A stretch of 33,982 bases of DNA from Crocinitomicaceae bacterium (lineage in GTDB: Bacteria; Bacteroidota; Bacteroidia; Flavobacteriales_D; Crocinitomicaceae), in contig JAIPCC010000018.1 in assembly GCA_021738405.1 (NCBI GenBank), forward strand, positions 1 to 33,982. The letters run 5' to 3'. A program made the position numbers and the translations under genes. Position 1 is the first letter of the stretch; the number at the start of each line of letters is the position of its first letter. Below are positions 14,245 to 22,158 of the stretch, in pieces. The notes under the pieces were generated by a model that was not told where the DNA came from, made no database searches, and saw only the letters and a list, made by a program, of their open reading frames with translations.

Positions 14245-15294
14245 TTAGTGAATAAAAATCAAAAAGACGAGTAAATACACCCATAAAAGCCCTAAAAAGT
14301 GCCAGAAGATGCTACTCAGCCTTAGTGATAAATGGTTTTGTGACGAGAACTTACCTGTAAATGAAGCAATTGCGACTTTTGTGAGGTAAAGCAGCGCAAT
14401 GAGCACGTGCAAGAGATGCACGAAGGTGATCAAAAAGAGGTAGGCCGATGCAGAATCTGAGGCTTGCATGGCGCTTAATTGTAAGTGTGGCTTCAGGACC
14501 GTGCCTTTGTATTTGAGTTGGCGGTCTTCGTATTCGAGCGCTTTGCCTGAATAATAGATGGTGAAGTCTTTGCCGTAGGTGCCATGTGCAAAGAAATCGC
14601 CGCGCTTGTCTCGAATGTTGAGCGAGAGTTCGCTGAGGCGTACTTCGTCGGAGTAGGTGAGTTGGGTGCTGTCGTTGGCAAATAGGCGTCCGTCTTTGAT
14701 CAGGACAGGACTTCCGCTGTAGTACAGTTCGATTTGTGCATTGGGTTTCTTAACCTTTAGCGCTTGGTTGTGCTTGATTTTTTCAAACTGCTTGAAGAAA
14801 GCTTGAATGGTTTTGAAGTCTTTGTCTGGGATGGGTTTACCGGCGATGAGGTATTTGTTGCCATCTACAGCGACTAAGTTGCCTTTGTATTTGAATTCGT
14901 AGTAGTCTCCGTAGCGTCCGTTGGTCACGAGCATGTCGTTGACGGGGTTAACGCCTTTTTCTACAAGCTGGCCATAACCTTGGAATTGGAAATACAAAAA
15001 GGCTGCCCCGAAAATAAGTGTTGCGGCCATAGCGCCTTTCAATTGGCCTTGTTTGTCTTTTTTAGCGCCTTGGATGGCCCACCAAAAGCTCAAAGAACTG
15101 AGCGCAATAAATAGGGTGCTGAGGTAAAACCCTGCTGGCATCGGGTATTTGAGCCAAAAAGACTTACCCATTGAGACATAATAGCCGGAGGTAAGACCTG
15201 CAAAGAGCATAACGATGCTGAAAATACCGACATAAACGAGGTTTTTCTTCATCTTTTCCCTGACTTCAGGGTTCATTTCATTTTCGTAATTCAT
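14245..15294 (-). CDS. second cytochrome c oxidase subunit III-like protein with a large insertion
   Basis: A 349-residue subunit III paralogue. Five helices lie at about 18-41, 54-77, 87-107, 283-310 and 323-348; the last two carry F-V-H-L-L-H-V-L and F-W-H-F-L-G-L-L-W-V-Y. A soluble segment of about 160 residues (117-278; 14461-14946) is inserted in the loop after helix 3, the same loop as in the neighbouring cox3, but the two inserts are not obviously alike. This insert is rich in short beta-like runs (L-V-A-V-D-G-N-K-Y-L-I; F-T-I-Y-Y-S-G-K). Two cox3 genes in tandem are usual for Bacteroidota; the inserts are the unusual part. It overlaps ctaB by 4 bp. Confidence 0.88.
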   Translation of the reverse strand: MNYENEMNPEVREKMKKNLVYVGIFSIVMLFAGLTSGYYVSMGKSFWLKYPMPAGFYLSTLFIALSSLSFWWAIQGAKKDKQGQLKGAMAATLIFGAAFLYFQFQGYGQLVEKGVNPVNDMLVTNGRYGDYYEFKYKGNLVAVDGNKYLIAGKPIPDKDFKTIQAFFKQFEKIKHNQALKVKKPNAQIELYYSGSPVLIKDGRLFANDSTQLTYSDEVRLSELSLNIRDKRGDFFAHGTYGKDFTIYYSGKALEYEDRQLKYKGTVLKPHLQLSAMQASDSASAYLFLITFVHLLHVLIALLYLTKVAIASFTGKFSSQNHLSLRLSSIFWHFLGLLWVYLLVFLIFIH

Positions 15295-16193
15295 GTCAAT
15301 GATTTTAATAATTCAATAAAACGATCTGAGCGATCAAATACATAAACGAATTGGATGATCGGTAAATAAACAAACGAAGCGAACATGAGTTTACGCGCAT
15401 CGGAAGTTTCGCAGCTATGGTACAGTTTATAAGACAAATAAAAGAACCAAATTCCCATGACGCTGGCAATAATGAGCGTTACATAGCTCGTCCAGCCGAG
15501 GATCCAAGGCATGAGGCTAAATGGAATGAGGGCCAACGAATAGGCCATGATTTGGAAAGCAGAAGCCTTGCCTTTGCCGTTTTTGGAAGGCAACAAAGAA
15601 AAACCCGCTTTTTTGTAGTCGTCGTAGAGTACCCAAGCAATGGCCCAGAAGTGTGGAAATTGCCAAGTGAACTGTACGAAGAATAAAATGCCAGGAATAA
15701 ATCCAAAAGAATTGGTGGCGGCAATTGCGCCTAAAAACGGCGGAATGGCACCGGGAAAAGCACCAACAAAAACGGCCCATGGCGTAATTTGCTTGAGTGG
15801 TGTGTAGATAAATACGTAACTGACAAATGCAAGGACACCTAGGAGTGCGCATTTCAGATTGATGAGATAAAGCAGGCAGCTACCGACCAAAAGAAATAAA
15901 ATGACGACTATATAAGCCTCTTTGAGCTGCATTTGACCGGTTGGCAGTGGCCTGCGGTTGGTGCGGTTCATGATTTGGTCGAGGTCGCGTTCCCAGATTT
16001 GATTGGCGCCGTTAGAAGCACCTGTAACGAGTGTGCCGCCGAGCAGGAGATAGGTGATTTCAAGCCAATCTTTCCCGCCGGCAAAAAGATAACCACTCAG
16101 CGCCGAAATAATGACTAAAAACGAAAGTCGGAACTTGGTAAAAACCAAGTAGGTTTTGAATTTTGTTGGCGGTTTGATAGCTGCGTCGGACAT
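15291..16193 (-). CDS. ctaB: protohaem IX farnesyltransferase (haem O synthase)
   Basis: A UbiA-superfamily prenyltransferase of 300 residues with about nine helices that farnesylates haem B to haem O for the oxidase. The first aspartate-rich motif is complete: N-Q-I-W-E-R-D-L-D-Q-I-M-N-R-T-N-R-R-P. The second appears as Y-D-D-Y-K-K-A-G-F-S-L-L-P. The start lies 2 bp after the preceding lipoprotein gene and the stop overlaps the cox3-like gene by 4 bp, so haem supply and subunit III synthesis are coupled. Confidence 0.95.
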   Translation of the reverse strand: MSDAAIKPPTKFKTYLVFTKFRLSFLVIISALSGYLFAGGKDWLEITYLLLGGTLVTGASNGANQIWERDLDQIMNRTNRRPLPTGQMQLKEAYIVVILFLLVGSCLLYLINLKCALLGVLAFVSYVFIYTPLKQITPWAVFVGAFPGAIPPFLGAIAATNSFGFIPGILFFVQFTWQFPHFWAIAWVLYDDYKKAGFSLLPSKNGKGKASAFQIMAYSLALIPFSLMPWILGWTSYVTLIIASVMGIWFFYLSYKLYHSCETSDARKLMFASFVYLPIIQFVYVFDRSDRFIELLKSLT

Positions 16194-16195
16194 TG

Positions 16196-16759
16196 CTACA
16201 AAATTACATCAAATAGTCCTTGTAGAATAGCCAAAACCAGCCAAATTAAGATAAAAACAAACCCGAATGCAATGGCGAGTGCCGCAAGGGTATCGATGAT
16301 GAGTCCGCCAATGAGTAACAAGACAATACCCACAATGATAAAAACGAGGCCTACAACGCCAAAAGAGTAACTGATCTGACCAACAATTCCTTTCTTTTCC
16401 AATTTTTGAATCTTGGAATTGGCGTTAAAAGCTGCTTTTTTAGGGGCTGCATTTTTGAGGTTGTCAGCCTTGTGTTTGCTGGCAATTGATGCAGCATGAT
16501 TTGGCAACAATTGCTTTGTGGATGGAGCAGATAATGTTTTAGGTGTTTCTGTGGCTTCAACATGCGTGGAGGCTTTTGCTACTGCTGTAATGCTTGCCGT
16601 GGGCTGGGCTTCAGTGATTTCGTTTTGTAACGCTTGGGTATGGAGCTCTTCAGAAATGCAGGTGCGGATCCGACTATGACGAAGCGCTACATCAGACGAA
16701 TGGCAAGACGCGAGCAGCATGAGTGCGACGGTAAAGCTAAACAGACTCAGGTATCTCAT
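16196..16759 (-). CDS. Ala/Lys-rich lipoprotein with C-terminal membrane helices
   Basis: A 187-residue protein of unknown function. I chose the ATG at 16759 because it begins M-R-Y-L-S-L-F-S-F and leads into a lipobox (L-M-L-L-A-S-C); the longer frame to 16888 adds 43 residues with no signal character. After the lipid-anchor Cys comes a low-complexity stretch rich in Ala, Thr and Lys, then two adjoining hydrophobic segments at the C-terminus (about 135-187, rich in Gly/Ile/Leu/Val). Many Bacteroidota genomes have small proteins of this build. It overlaps the preceding gene by 23 bp and is 2 bp before ctaB. Confidence 0.7.
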   Translation of the reverse strand: MRYLSLFSFTVALMLLASCHSSDVALRHSRIRTCISEELHTQALQNEITEAQPTASITAVAKASTHVEATETPKTLSAPSTKQLLPNHAASIASKHKADNLKNAAPKKAAFNANSKIQKLEKKGIVGQISYSFGVVGLVFIIVGIVLLLIGGLIIDTLAALAIAFGFVFILIWLVLAILQGLFDVIL

Positions 16760-17099
16760 GATAGTAATCGTTTTTGATGAAATAATCGAGGAGCCCTTCT
16801 TTGAGCAAGTGTTGTTGTTGCTGGTGGTTGAGAGCCGGCAGCTTTTGGTTGAGTGTGTAGTGTGGCCAAAGGTCTGCATCGCGGCCATCGAAGGTATAGT
16901 AGCCGTAGGGCTCTAGAAGCGTGCAGATAGCGATGTGCATGAGCTCCATTTTTTGTTGTTTGGAAAACGTTTGGTGCCCCATACCAAGTTCATTGACACC
17001 TACCAAAAAAAGAAAAGTAGACATGTCCATGCCTGGACCGAAGTCTTTTTCGAGGTGTTTTTGAAGTTTTTGAAAGCGGAGTTCGATGTCGTGATCCAT
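16737..17099 (-). CDS. conserved uncharacterised protein
   Basis: A 120-residue soluble protein. I chose the ATG at 17099 (M-D-H-D-I-E-L-R-F) because a TATTTTTG promoter box ends 4 bp before it, and the 26 extra residues of the longer frame fall over that box and the neighbouring terminator. It has F-L-F-L-V-G-V-N-E-L-G-M-G, then M-E-L-M-H-I-A-I-C-T-L-L-E-P-Y-G-Y-Y and W-P-H-Y. I recall similar proteins across Bacteroidota without a known function. It appears to be the first gene of the run through the oxidase genes to the peptidase at 8432. Confidence 0.75.
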   Translation of the reverse strand: MDHDIELRFQKLQKHLEKDFGPGMDMSTFLFLVGVNELGMGHQTFSKQQKMELMHIAICTLLEPYGYYTFDGRDADLWPHYTLNQKLPALNHQQQQHLLKEGLLDYFIKNDYYHEIPESV

Positions 17100-17103
17100 A
17101 TTG

Positions 17104-17111
17104 CAAAAATA
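17104..17111 (-). promoter_or_regulatory. -7 promoter box of the oxidase gene run (TATTTTTG)
   Basis: The minus strand has TATTTTTG, an exact TAnnTTTG match, ending 4 bp before the ATG at 17099. It starts just after the terminator of the gene at 17186-18643, as expected for a fresh transcription unit. The spacing implies a leaderless or nearly leaderless mRNA. No clear -33 element is seen. Confidence 0.5.
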
Positions 17112-17135
17112 CGCATAGAACGCCGATTGTAGGCA

Positions 17136-17170
17136 CAAAAAAAGGGGCCTCTTTCGAAAGCCCCTCCTTT
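17136..17170 (-). terminator. Rho-independent terminator after the T9SS protein gene
   Basis: Arms AGGGGC (17143-17148) and GCCCCT (17160-17165) form a stem, with an inner CTTTCGAAAG able to fold further. On the minus strand the stem is followed by seven T residues. It lies about 20 bp past the stop at 17186. Confidence 0.88.
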
Positions 17171-17185
17171 TCATCAATCAACTTC

Positions 17186-18643
17186 TTATTTTTTCACAAA
17201 TTGCTTGCTGCTGTTACCAGTAGCTGTTGCAACTTGGATAGTGTAGATACCTGCTTTGAGGTCTTCTACGCTGATTTCTTGAGTAAGACCGTTGCCAACA
17301 AATGCAGCAACTACTTTACCTGTAAGGTCAACGATACGGATTTGTTGCATCGCTTCAGTAGCTTGAACAGTCATGTTGCTGTTAACTGGGTTAGGGTAAA
17401 TAGATACAGAAGCAGTAGCTTCGTCGATACCACCTAAGCAGGCAGCACAACTTTGCCAGCATACCAAACCTACAGTAGCTGGAGCAGTTACAGTGTAAGA
17501 ACGGTTGGTGAAACCACCATTTGTTACAGTACAAGACTCACCACCTACAAATTGCTCAGATACATTCCATCCGTCTACAGTAAATTTGTATTCAATAGCA
17601 CCTAAACCAAGTGGAACTGTTACTTCCCAAACGTTGTCGCCGTTAGCGTCAGTCATTGGGGTACAAGTACCACACCAGCCATTGAAAGTACCGTTCAAGA
17701 ACACGCCAGCTGCAGTAGATCCACCACCTGTTACGTAATCATTCATGTCTACAGAGAAAGCAACATCGTTGGTACAAACGTTACAGCTTGCGAAACATAC
17801 GTTTGGCAAAGTAACGTCGCCAGCAACTACGTGGTAGCGGTTGTTGAAACCGTCATTGACTGGGTCAATACAAGTTTCAGTACCAGTGAATTCTTCTTGT
17901 GCGTTCCATCCGTCGATTGTGAATTTGTATTCAATAGCACCTGGAGCCAATGGAAGGGTGGTTTCCCACATTCCGTTGCCCATGTCTGTCATTGGGTTAC
18001 AAGTACCACACCAGCCGTTGAAAGTTCCGTTTACAAATACACCACCTGTTAAAAAACCTGTGTATTGTGACATGTCAACGCGGAATTTAACGTTGTAGTC
18101 TTGAACTGGAAGCGGAACAGTACGTTGGTAAACAAAACGCCACCATCCTGGACCGAAGTTGATATCTGCAGTCATGGTGTTACCACCGTTAGAGATAGCT
18201 ACGTTGTAAGTAATTGAACTTGCAGCGGCTCCTGGGTTAGCGATTTCAGCACCGTTGATCACTTTAGCCAAGCCAATGTGTGCACCTAAACCGTTTACGG
18301 TTAATGTACCAGCAGTAGCATCGTAAGCATAAGTTGCAGCTCCACCAACATGTGGAGCAATTGGCGCACCACAAGCATCTGGGCTGACACCTTGCCATCC
18401 TTCTAACCAAGTTGCACCATCCATGTAATGAGTCATGGTACCGTTGGCTTCAAATTTAATTGAATCGTCAAAAAGACAAGCGCGAGTGGTTAATTCACCA
18501 GCACCATTGGACCACCAGCTGATGTCCCCAAGATTGGGACCAACACCTAGAGCGCCAGCTTGTGGAGCCAGTTTCCAAGTACCCTCAACCTGAGCAGAAA
18601 GACTCAAGATTGGAGCAAAAAGTAAAAAGTACAGTTTTTTCAT
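17186..18643 (-). CDS. T9SS-exported protein with two tandem carbohydrate-binding-like repeats
   Basis: A 485-residue secreted, probably glycan-binding protein with no recognised catalytic site. Parts in order: signal peptide (1-18); a beta-rich domain (19-175) with G-V-G-P, W-W and a closing W-W-R-F-V-Y, resembling the C-terminal domain of the PKD lipoprotein at 22159-23010; repeat 1 (183-290) and repeat 2 (293-402), each with V-D-M, G-T-F-N-G-W-C-G-T-C, P-M-T-D, E-Y-K-F-T, D-G-W-N and a closing C-x-x-C; and a T9SS type A sorting domain (about 412-485, S-I-Y-P-N-P-V-N ... F-V-K-K). It lies downstream of the GH3 gene on the same strand, but has its own -7 box and a candidate operator of the Nudix-like regulator. 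It probably supports beta-glucan capture at the cell surface. Confidence 0.85.
   Translation of the reverse strand: MKKLYFLLFAPILSLSAQVEGTWKLAPQAGALGVGPNLGDISWWSNGAGELTTRACLFDDSIKFEANGTMTHYMDGATWLEGWQGVSPDACGAPIAPHVGGAATYAYDATAGTLTVNGLGAHIGLAKVINGAEIANPGAAASSITYNVAISNGGNTMTADINFGPGWWRFVYQRTVPLPVQDYNVKFRVDMSQYTGFLTGGVFVNGTFNGWCGTCNPMTDMGNGMWETTLPLAPGAIEYKFTIDGWNAQEEFTGTETCIDPVNDGFNNRYHVVAGDVTLPNVCFASCNVCTNDVAFSVDMNDYVTGGGSTAAGVFLNGTFNGWCGTCTPMTDANGDNVWEVTVPLGLGAIEYKFTVDGWNVSEQFVGGESCTVTNGGFTNRSYTVTAPATVGLVCWQSCAACLGGIDEATASVSIYPNPVNSNMTVQATEAMQQIRIVDLTGKVVAAFVGNGLTQEISVEDLKAGIYTIQVATATGNSSKQFVKK
17564..18031 (-). repeat. diverged direct repeat encoding the two binding modules
   Basis: Two units of about 130 bp, 17564-17695 and 17904-18031, are alike along their length, with exact runs near 17583 and 17925 and again over the G-W-C-G-T-C codons. 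They are the most conserved cores of the two protein repeats of about 105 residues, and indicate an in-gene duplication. Confidence 0.8.
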
Positions 18644-18671
18644 GTTGTTAATTTTTAGGGGTTTTAGAGTT

Positions 18672-18679
18672 CAAAATTA
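18672..18679 (-). promoter_or_regulatory. -7 promoter box of the T9SS protein gene (TAATTTTG)
   Basis: The minus strand has TAATTTTG, an exact TAnnTTTG match, 28 bp before the ATG at 18643. It implies transcription separate from the upstream GH3 gene. The candidate operator at 18694-18714 lies 14 bp upstream, over the expected -33 region. Confidence 0.55.
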
Positions 18680-18693
18680 AAAGAACGGGTTAA

Positions 18694-18714
18694 ATATAGT
18701 AAAAAATACAATAA
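18694..18714 (-). promoter_or_regulatory. candidate operator C, degenerate copy of the 21-bp inverted repeat
   Basis: On the plus strand: ATATAGT, 7 bases, ACAATAA, followed by G. The right arm matches sites A and B perfectly, the left arm at 5 of 7 positions, with the same 7-base spacer. It lies 50 bp before the T9SS protein gene. Binding by the Nudix-like regulator is inferred. Confidence 0.45.
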
Positions 18715-18749
18715 GCAAAAAATTCACCGCTTAAAGCACTAATTATCAG

Positions 18750-21050
18750 TTAAAACAATAAGTCGTCAAAAAGTTCAAAAGTGAGTTTATTTGGCCCACA
18801 TAAAATTTCAAATGTTCCTTTTTCGGCACGCCATTTACCATCGGCACTGACGCGTTTGAGAGTTGTTGCATCAAAACTGAATGTCATCGTTTTGTTTTCG
18901 CCGGGTAGGATGCTCACTTTTTGAAAGGCGATGAGGCGTTTATTTTCTGGAGTGGTGCTGGCATATAAATCGCTGATGTAAACAGGAACCACCATAATAA
19001 GTGGTTTTTGGCCCTCGTTGCCGACATTGACCTCAATTGAAAAGGTTCCTTTTTGCTCGTCTTTCTTGACAAAACGCATGCTGTTGACCTTACCCGTATT
19101 ATAGGAAAGACCAAATCCGAAATCCCATTGTGGGTTGTATGCTGAAAAATCGCCAGCTTTAGAGCGGTCTACGCTGCGCGGGTGGTCGTAGAATTCAATC
19201 ACGCCATCGTAACGCGGGTAGGTATAAGGCAGGCGGCCGGAGAAGTCGGCTTTTCCGGTGACGAGTTCAGCAAGTGCTGCCCCACCTTGATCGCCAGGTA
19301 AGTAGGCTTGGATAATGGCATCGCACAAAGGCTCGATATCGTTGATGATGCGCGGACGCGCTTCCAATAGTACCAAAACGACCTTTTTCTTGGCTGCTTT
19401 TGCCAAGCGCACCAACTCTTTTTGTTTGTCGTCGAGTTGTAAGCTACGGATATCGCCTGGTTTTTCGGTAGAAGGGAGCTCGCCTACACAGATAACAACA
19501 ACGTCATTTTTCTTGAGCGCTTTTTTGTAGCTATCGAGTTCGACAAATTTGGATGCTTCAAAATCCTTTTCTAAGTAAAGTTCAACGCCTTTTTGGTATG
19601 TAATACTTGCAGTGGGTAATTGGTGCTGCAGCGCTTGAAAGATATTCAAAACACCTGTTGTGTTGTAACTGGCGTCCATTCCCTGCCAGGTGTGTGTCCA
19701 TGCACCATTGAGCATATTGATGCTTGCTGCTCCCGGCCCAGCCACTAAAATACGCTGTGTGCTTTGGAGTGGTAAGGTTTGGCTTTCATTCTTCAATAAA
19801 GTGATGGACTCAAGAGCTGCTTGCTTGGCCATGTTTTTGAATTTGGCGCTGCCAAATAAGGGGTATTGATCAAATTGAGGCAATGGATTGGTAAACAAAC
19901 CGAGTTGGTTTTTCACATAAAGAATTCTTCTGACGGCATCGTTCAGTCTGTCCATCGAAATTTTACCTTCCTTCACTGCTTTGACCATATCTTGGCAATA
20001 AGATTTGTACTGCGGATTGGAAGGAACCATGCTCATGTCTACACCCGCATTAAATGCTTGGATAGCAGCCTCAGCCAAAGATGGCGCTGTGCGGTGCACG
20101 GTATGCAGCATGATGAAGTCTTCCCAGTCAGAAACTACAAAACCTTTGAAACCCCAATCTTTTTTTAGGGTTTGGGTGAGCAGTTGGTAATTGGCGTGTC
20201 CTGGAATGCCGTTCACGACTCCAGAATTGATCATGAGCGTGAGCGCACCCTTTTCTACTGCCGCTTTGAATGCTGGCAAATACAATTCTTGCATGTATTT
20301 CTCAGGAATAAACGCAGGCGTGCGGTCGCGACCTGAGAAGCTTGCGCTATAACCCACAAAATGCTTGAGGCAAGCGGCAGCATGAAACTGATCAACGCTT
20401 TCTCCTTTTCCTTGATAGCCTTCCACGAGGGCAACACCCATTTGCGTGCCCAAAACGGGATCTTCGCCGAGTGTTTCAAAATGACGCGACCAAAGCGGTT
20501 GGCGGCCTAAGTCAAGTACAGGTGAGAAGTTCCAAGGAACACCTGATGCGCGGCATTCGTAGGCTGTTACTTCTCCCATTTGACGCGCTAGTTCGGTATT
20601 CCAAGTGGCCGCTAAGCCAATTTCTTGAGGGAAAAGCGTGCCGCCAACGGTATAGTTCACACCGTGAATGGCATCAATGCCGTAGAGAATGGGAATGTTT
20701 TGTTCTTTTTTGAGGTAGGGCGCATGCACATCAGTCATGATAGACTTCCATTCATCAAGATTCAAAGTATGCCATCCTACATTCAGCACAGAACCTACAT
20801 GGTAAACTTCTAGTGCTTCTTTGAGTTTATTGGGGTCAATTTGAGCGGGCACAAGCGCTTGTCCTTTTTCATCGGTACGGTGAATGGCGTCTAGTGTAAT
20901 CTGACAAGTTTGCCCGACTTTTTCTTCGATGCTCATCTGTGCAATAAGCGTTTCGATATCAGCAGTACTTGGCGTGGTGAAGTAAGGCTTTTCGGATTGT
21001 TTAAAGCCTAAAAGCACAGCCAACATCAATAATGAAGACAATAATTTCAT
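18750..21050 (-). CDS. glycoside hydrolase family 3, beta-glucosidase-like
   Basis: A 766-residue exported enzyme, probably releasing glucose from beta-gluco-oligosaccharides. Signal-like N-terminus (1-20, no lipobox Cys). The GH3 N-domain (about 30-380) has P-I-L-Y-G-I-D-A-I-H-G, K-H-F-V-G-Y-S and the nucleophile Asp308 in G-F-V-V-S-D-W-E-D. The alpha/beta C-domain (about 410-620) starts after A-L-E-S-I-T-L-L-K-N-E and contains a G-E-x-P-S-T-E-K-P-G-D block; a fibronectin III-like domain ends the protein. The length and order match BglX-type enzymes. It is the last gene of the susC operon, 13 bp after GH16; no hairpin terminator is visible after it. Confidence 0.93.
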   Translation of the reverse strand: MKLLSSLLMLAVLLGFKQSEKPYFTTPSTADIETLIAQMSIEEKVGQTCQITLDAIHRTDEKGQALVPAQIDPNKLKEALEVYHVGSVLNVGWHTLNLDEWKSIMTDVHAPYLKKEQNIPILYGIDAIHGVNYTVGGTLFPQEIGLAATWNTELARQMGEVTAYECRASGVPWNFSPVLDLGRQPLWSRHFETLGEDPVLGTQMGVALVEGYQGKGESVDQFHAAACLKHFVGYSASFSGRDRTPAFIPEKYMQELYLPAFKAAVEKGALTLMINSGVVNGIPGHANYQLLTQTLKKDWGFKGFVVSDWEDFIMLHTVHRTAPSLAEAAIQAFNAGVDMSMVPSNPQYKSYCQDMVKAVKEGKISMDRLNDAVRRILYVKNQLGLFTNPLPQFDQYPLFGSAKFKNMAKQAALESITLLKNESQTLPLQSTQRILVAGPGAASINMLNGAWTHTWQGMDASYNTTGVLNIFQALQHQLPTASITYQKGVELYLEKDFEASKFVELDSYKKALKKNDVVVICVGELPSTEKPGDIRSLQLDDKQKELVRLAKAAKKKVVLVLLEARPRIINDIEPLCDAIIQAYLPGDQGGAALAELVTGKADFSGRLPYTYPRYDGVIEFYDHPRSVDRSKAGDFSAYNPQWDFGFGLSYNTGKVNSMRFVKKDEQKGTFSIEVNVGNEGQKPLIMVVPVYISDLYASTTPENKRLIAFQKVSILPGENKTMTFSFDATTLKRVSADGKWRAEKGTFEILCGPNKLTFELFDDLLF

Positions 21051-21063
21051 GAGGAATATGGTT

Positions 21064-22149
21064 TTATTGGAATACGCGAACGTAGTCTACGTACATTTTT
21101 TGAGGAAAGATTGTGCTGGCGTCAGGTGAGCCAGGCCAGTTTCCGCCGACTGCAAGGTTTAAAATGATAAAGAATTTAGCTCTGAATTCATCCATTTCAG
21201 CTGGGCTCGTATTGATGACGTGGTACTCGACGTTGTCTAGGAGCCAGTGAATAGAATTGGCATCCCAAGTGATAGAGAACACGTGGAATTCATCTGCAAA
21301 TTTACCCGAGGTAAGTGACTTGCTTCCGCCGTATTGTGCATGCGTTCCGTTGTCACTCCAGTGAACAGTTCCGTGTACCGTGCGGTCATTAGCTCCGGCA
21401 CCACCGATGAGCTCCATGATGTCGATTTCTCCACATGCTGGCCAACCAGCTGAAGTAATGTTGTCTCCGAGCATCCAAATTGCTGGCCAAATGCCTTGTC
21501 CATACGGGAGTGCTGCGCGCACATCTATGCGGCCAAATTTCCAAGATTTGATACCTTGTGTTTTGATCCTGCTAGACGTATAGTTCGACGTATTGAACGT
21601 TTCATTTTTGGCGGTAATGGTGAGGATGCCATCAGAAACAACTGCGTTTTGTTGCTTGTAGTATTGCAGCTCGTTGTTGCCCCAACCCCAGCTTCCTGTA
21701 CCGATGTCGTAGGCCCAGTCAGAAGACAAACTTGTTCCATCGAATTCATCATTCCAGACAAGTGAATAATTTGGGTAAGTAAGTGGGCTTAAATAACCTG
21801 AGGTAGGCGCGCCTGTGTTGCCAGTGCTGATGTCGATCACTACGTCTTCTGTTTTTTCAATAAAAGCAGTTTGAATGGAGTGCGCGCGTGTGCGAATTTT
21901 GTAGGTACCTGCAGTACTGAAAACGTGAGTAGCTTCGCCGTCTTGTGTTTCTACGGTAATGGTGTCATCGGTATCGTAGAATGTGACCGTATAAAAATTA
22001 GCGCTGTCGGCAGTGGCTACAACATGTACTTCACCGTTGGTGATGGTGAGTTGGGTGCTGAGGTTGCTAGGTAAACCAGGAGGCTTGGGCGCGTCTGGCT
22101 CACAAGCGAGAAGCGATAAACAGATGAGAAGAAATGACATGATTTTCAT
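21064..22149 (-). CDS. GH16 endo-beta-glucanase (laminarinase-like) lipoprotein
   Basis: A 361-residue surface or periplasmic lipoprotein (lipobox L-S-L-L-A-C16). An N-terminal PKD-like beta-sandwich (about 28-108, with H-V-F-S-T-A-G-T-Y-K-I) is followed by a Gly/Thr-rich linker and the GH16 domain (about 122-361). The catalytic motif is G-E241-I-D243-I-M-E246, the beta-bulge E-x-D-x-x-E form found in laminarinases; F-G-R-I-D-V-R-A and Q-G-I-W-P-A-I-W-M-L also fit. The domain ends V-D-Y-V-R-V-F. It would cut beta-1,3 or mixed-linkage glucan at the surface into oligosaccharides for SusCD uptake. It lies 9 bp after the PKD lipoprotein gene. Confidence 0.93.
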   Translation of the reverse strand: MKIMSFLLICLSLLACEPDAPKPPGLPSNLSTQLTITNGEVHVVATADSANFYTVTFYDTDDTITVETQDGEATHVFSTAGTYKIRTRAHSIQTAFIEKTEDVVIDISTGNTGAPTSGYLSPLTYPNYSLVWNDEFDGTSLSSDWAYDIGTGSWGWGNNELQYYKQQNAVVSDGILTITAKNETFNTSNYTSSRIKTQGIKSWKFGRIDVRAALPYGQGIWPAIWMLGDNITSAGWPACGEIDIMELIGGAGANDRTVHGTVHWSDNGTHAQYGGSKSLTSGKFADEFHVFSITWDANSIHWLLDNVEYHVINTSPAEMDEFRAKFFIILNLAVGGNWPGSPDASTIFPQKMYVDYVRVFQ

Positions 22150-22158
22150 ATGAAAAGT

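Noticed and set aside
16760-16888. Extended N-terminus of the Ala/Lys-rich lipoprotein
   Set aside because: The 43 extra residues overlap the upstream gene in another frame and would bury the signal peptide and lipobox.
17100-17177. Extended N-terminus of the conserved unknown protein
   Set aside because: The extra 26 residues cover a promoter box and the neighbouring terminator.
17564-18031. Direct repeat as a possible mobile element or CRISPR-like array
   Set aside because: It has only two diverged units, stays in one reading frame and encodes matching protein modules.
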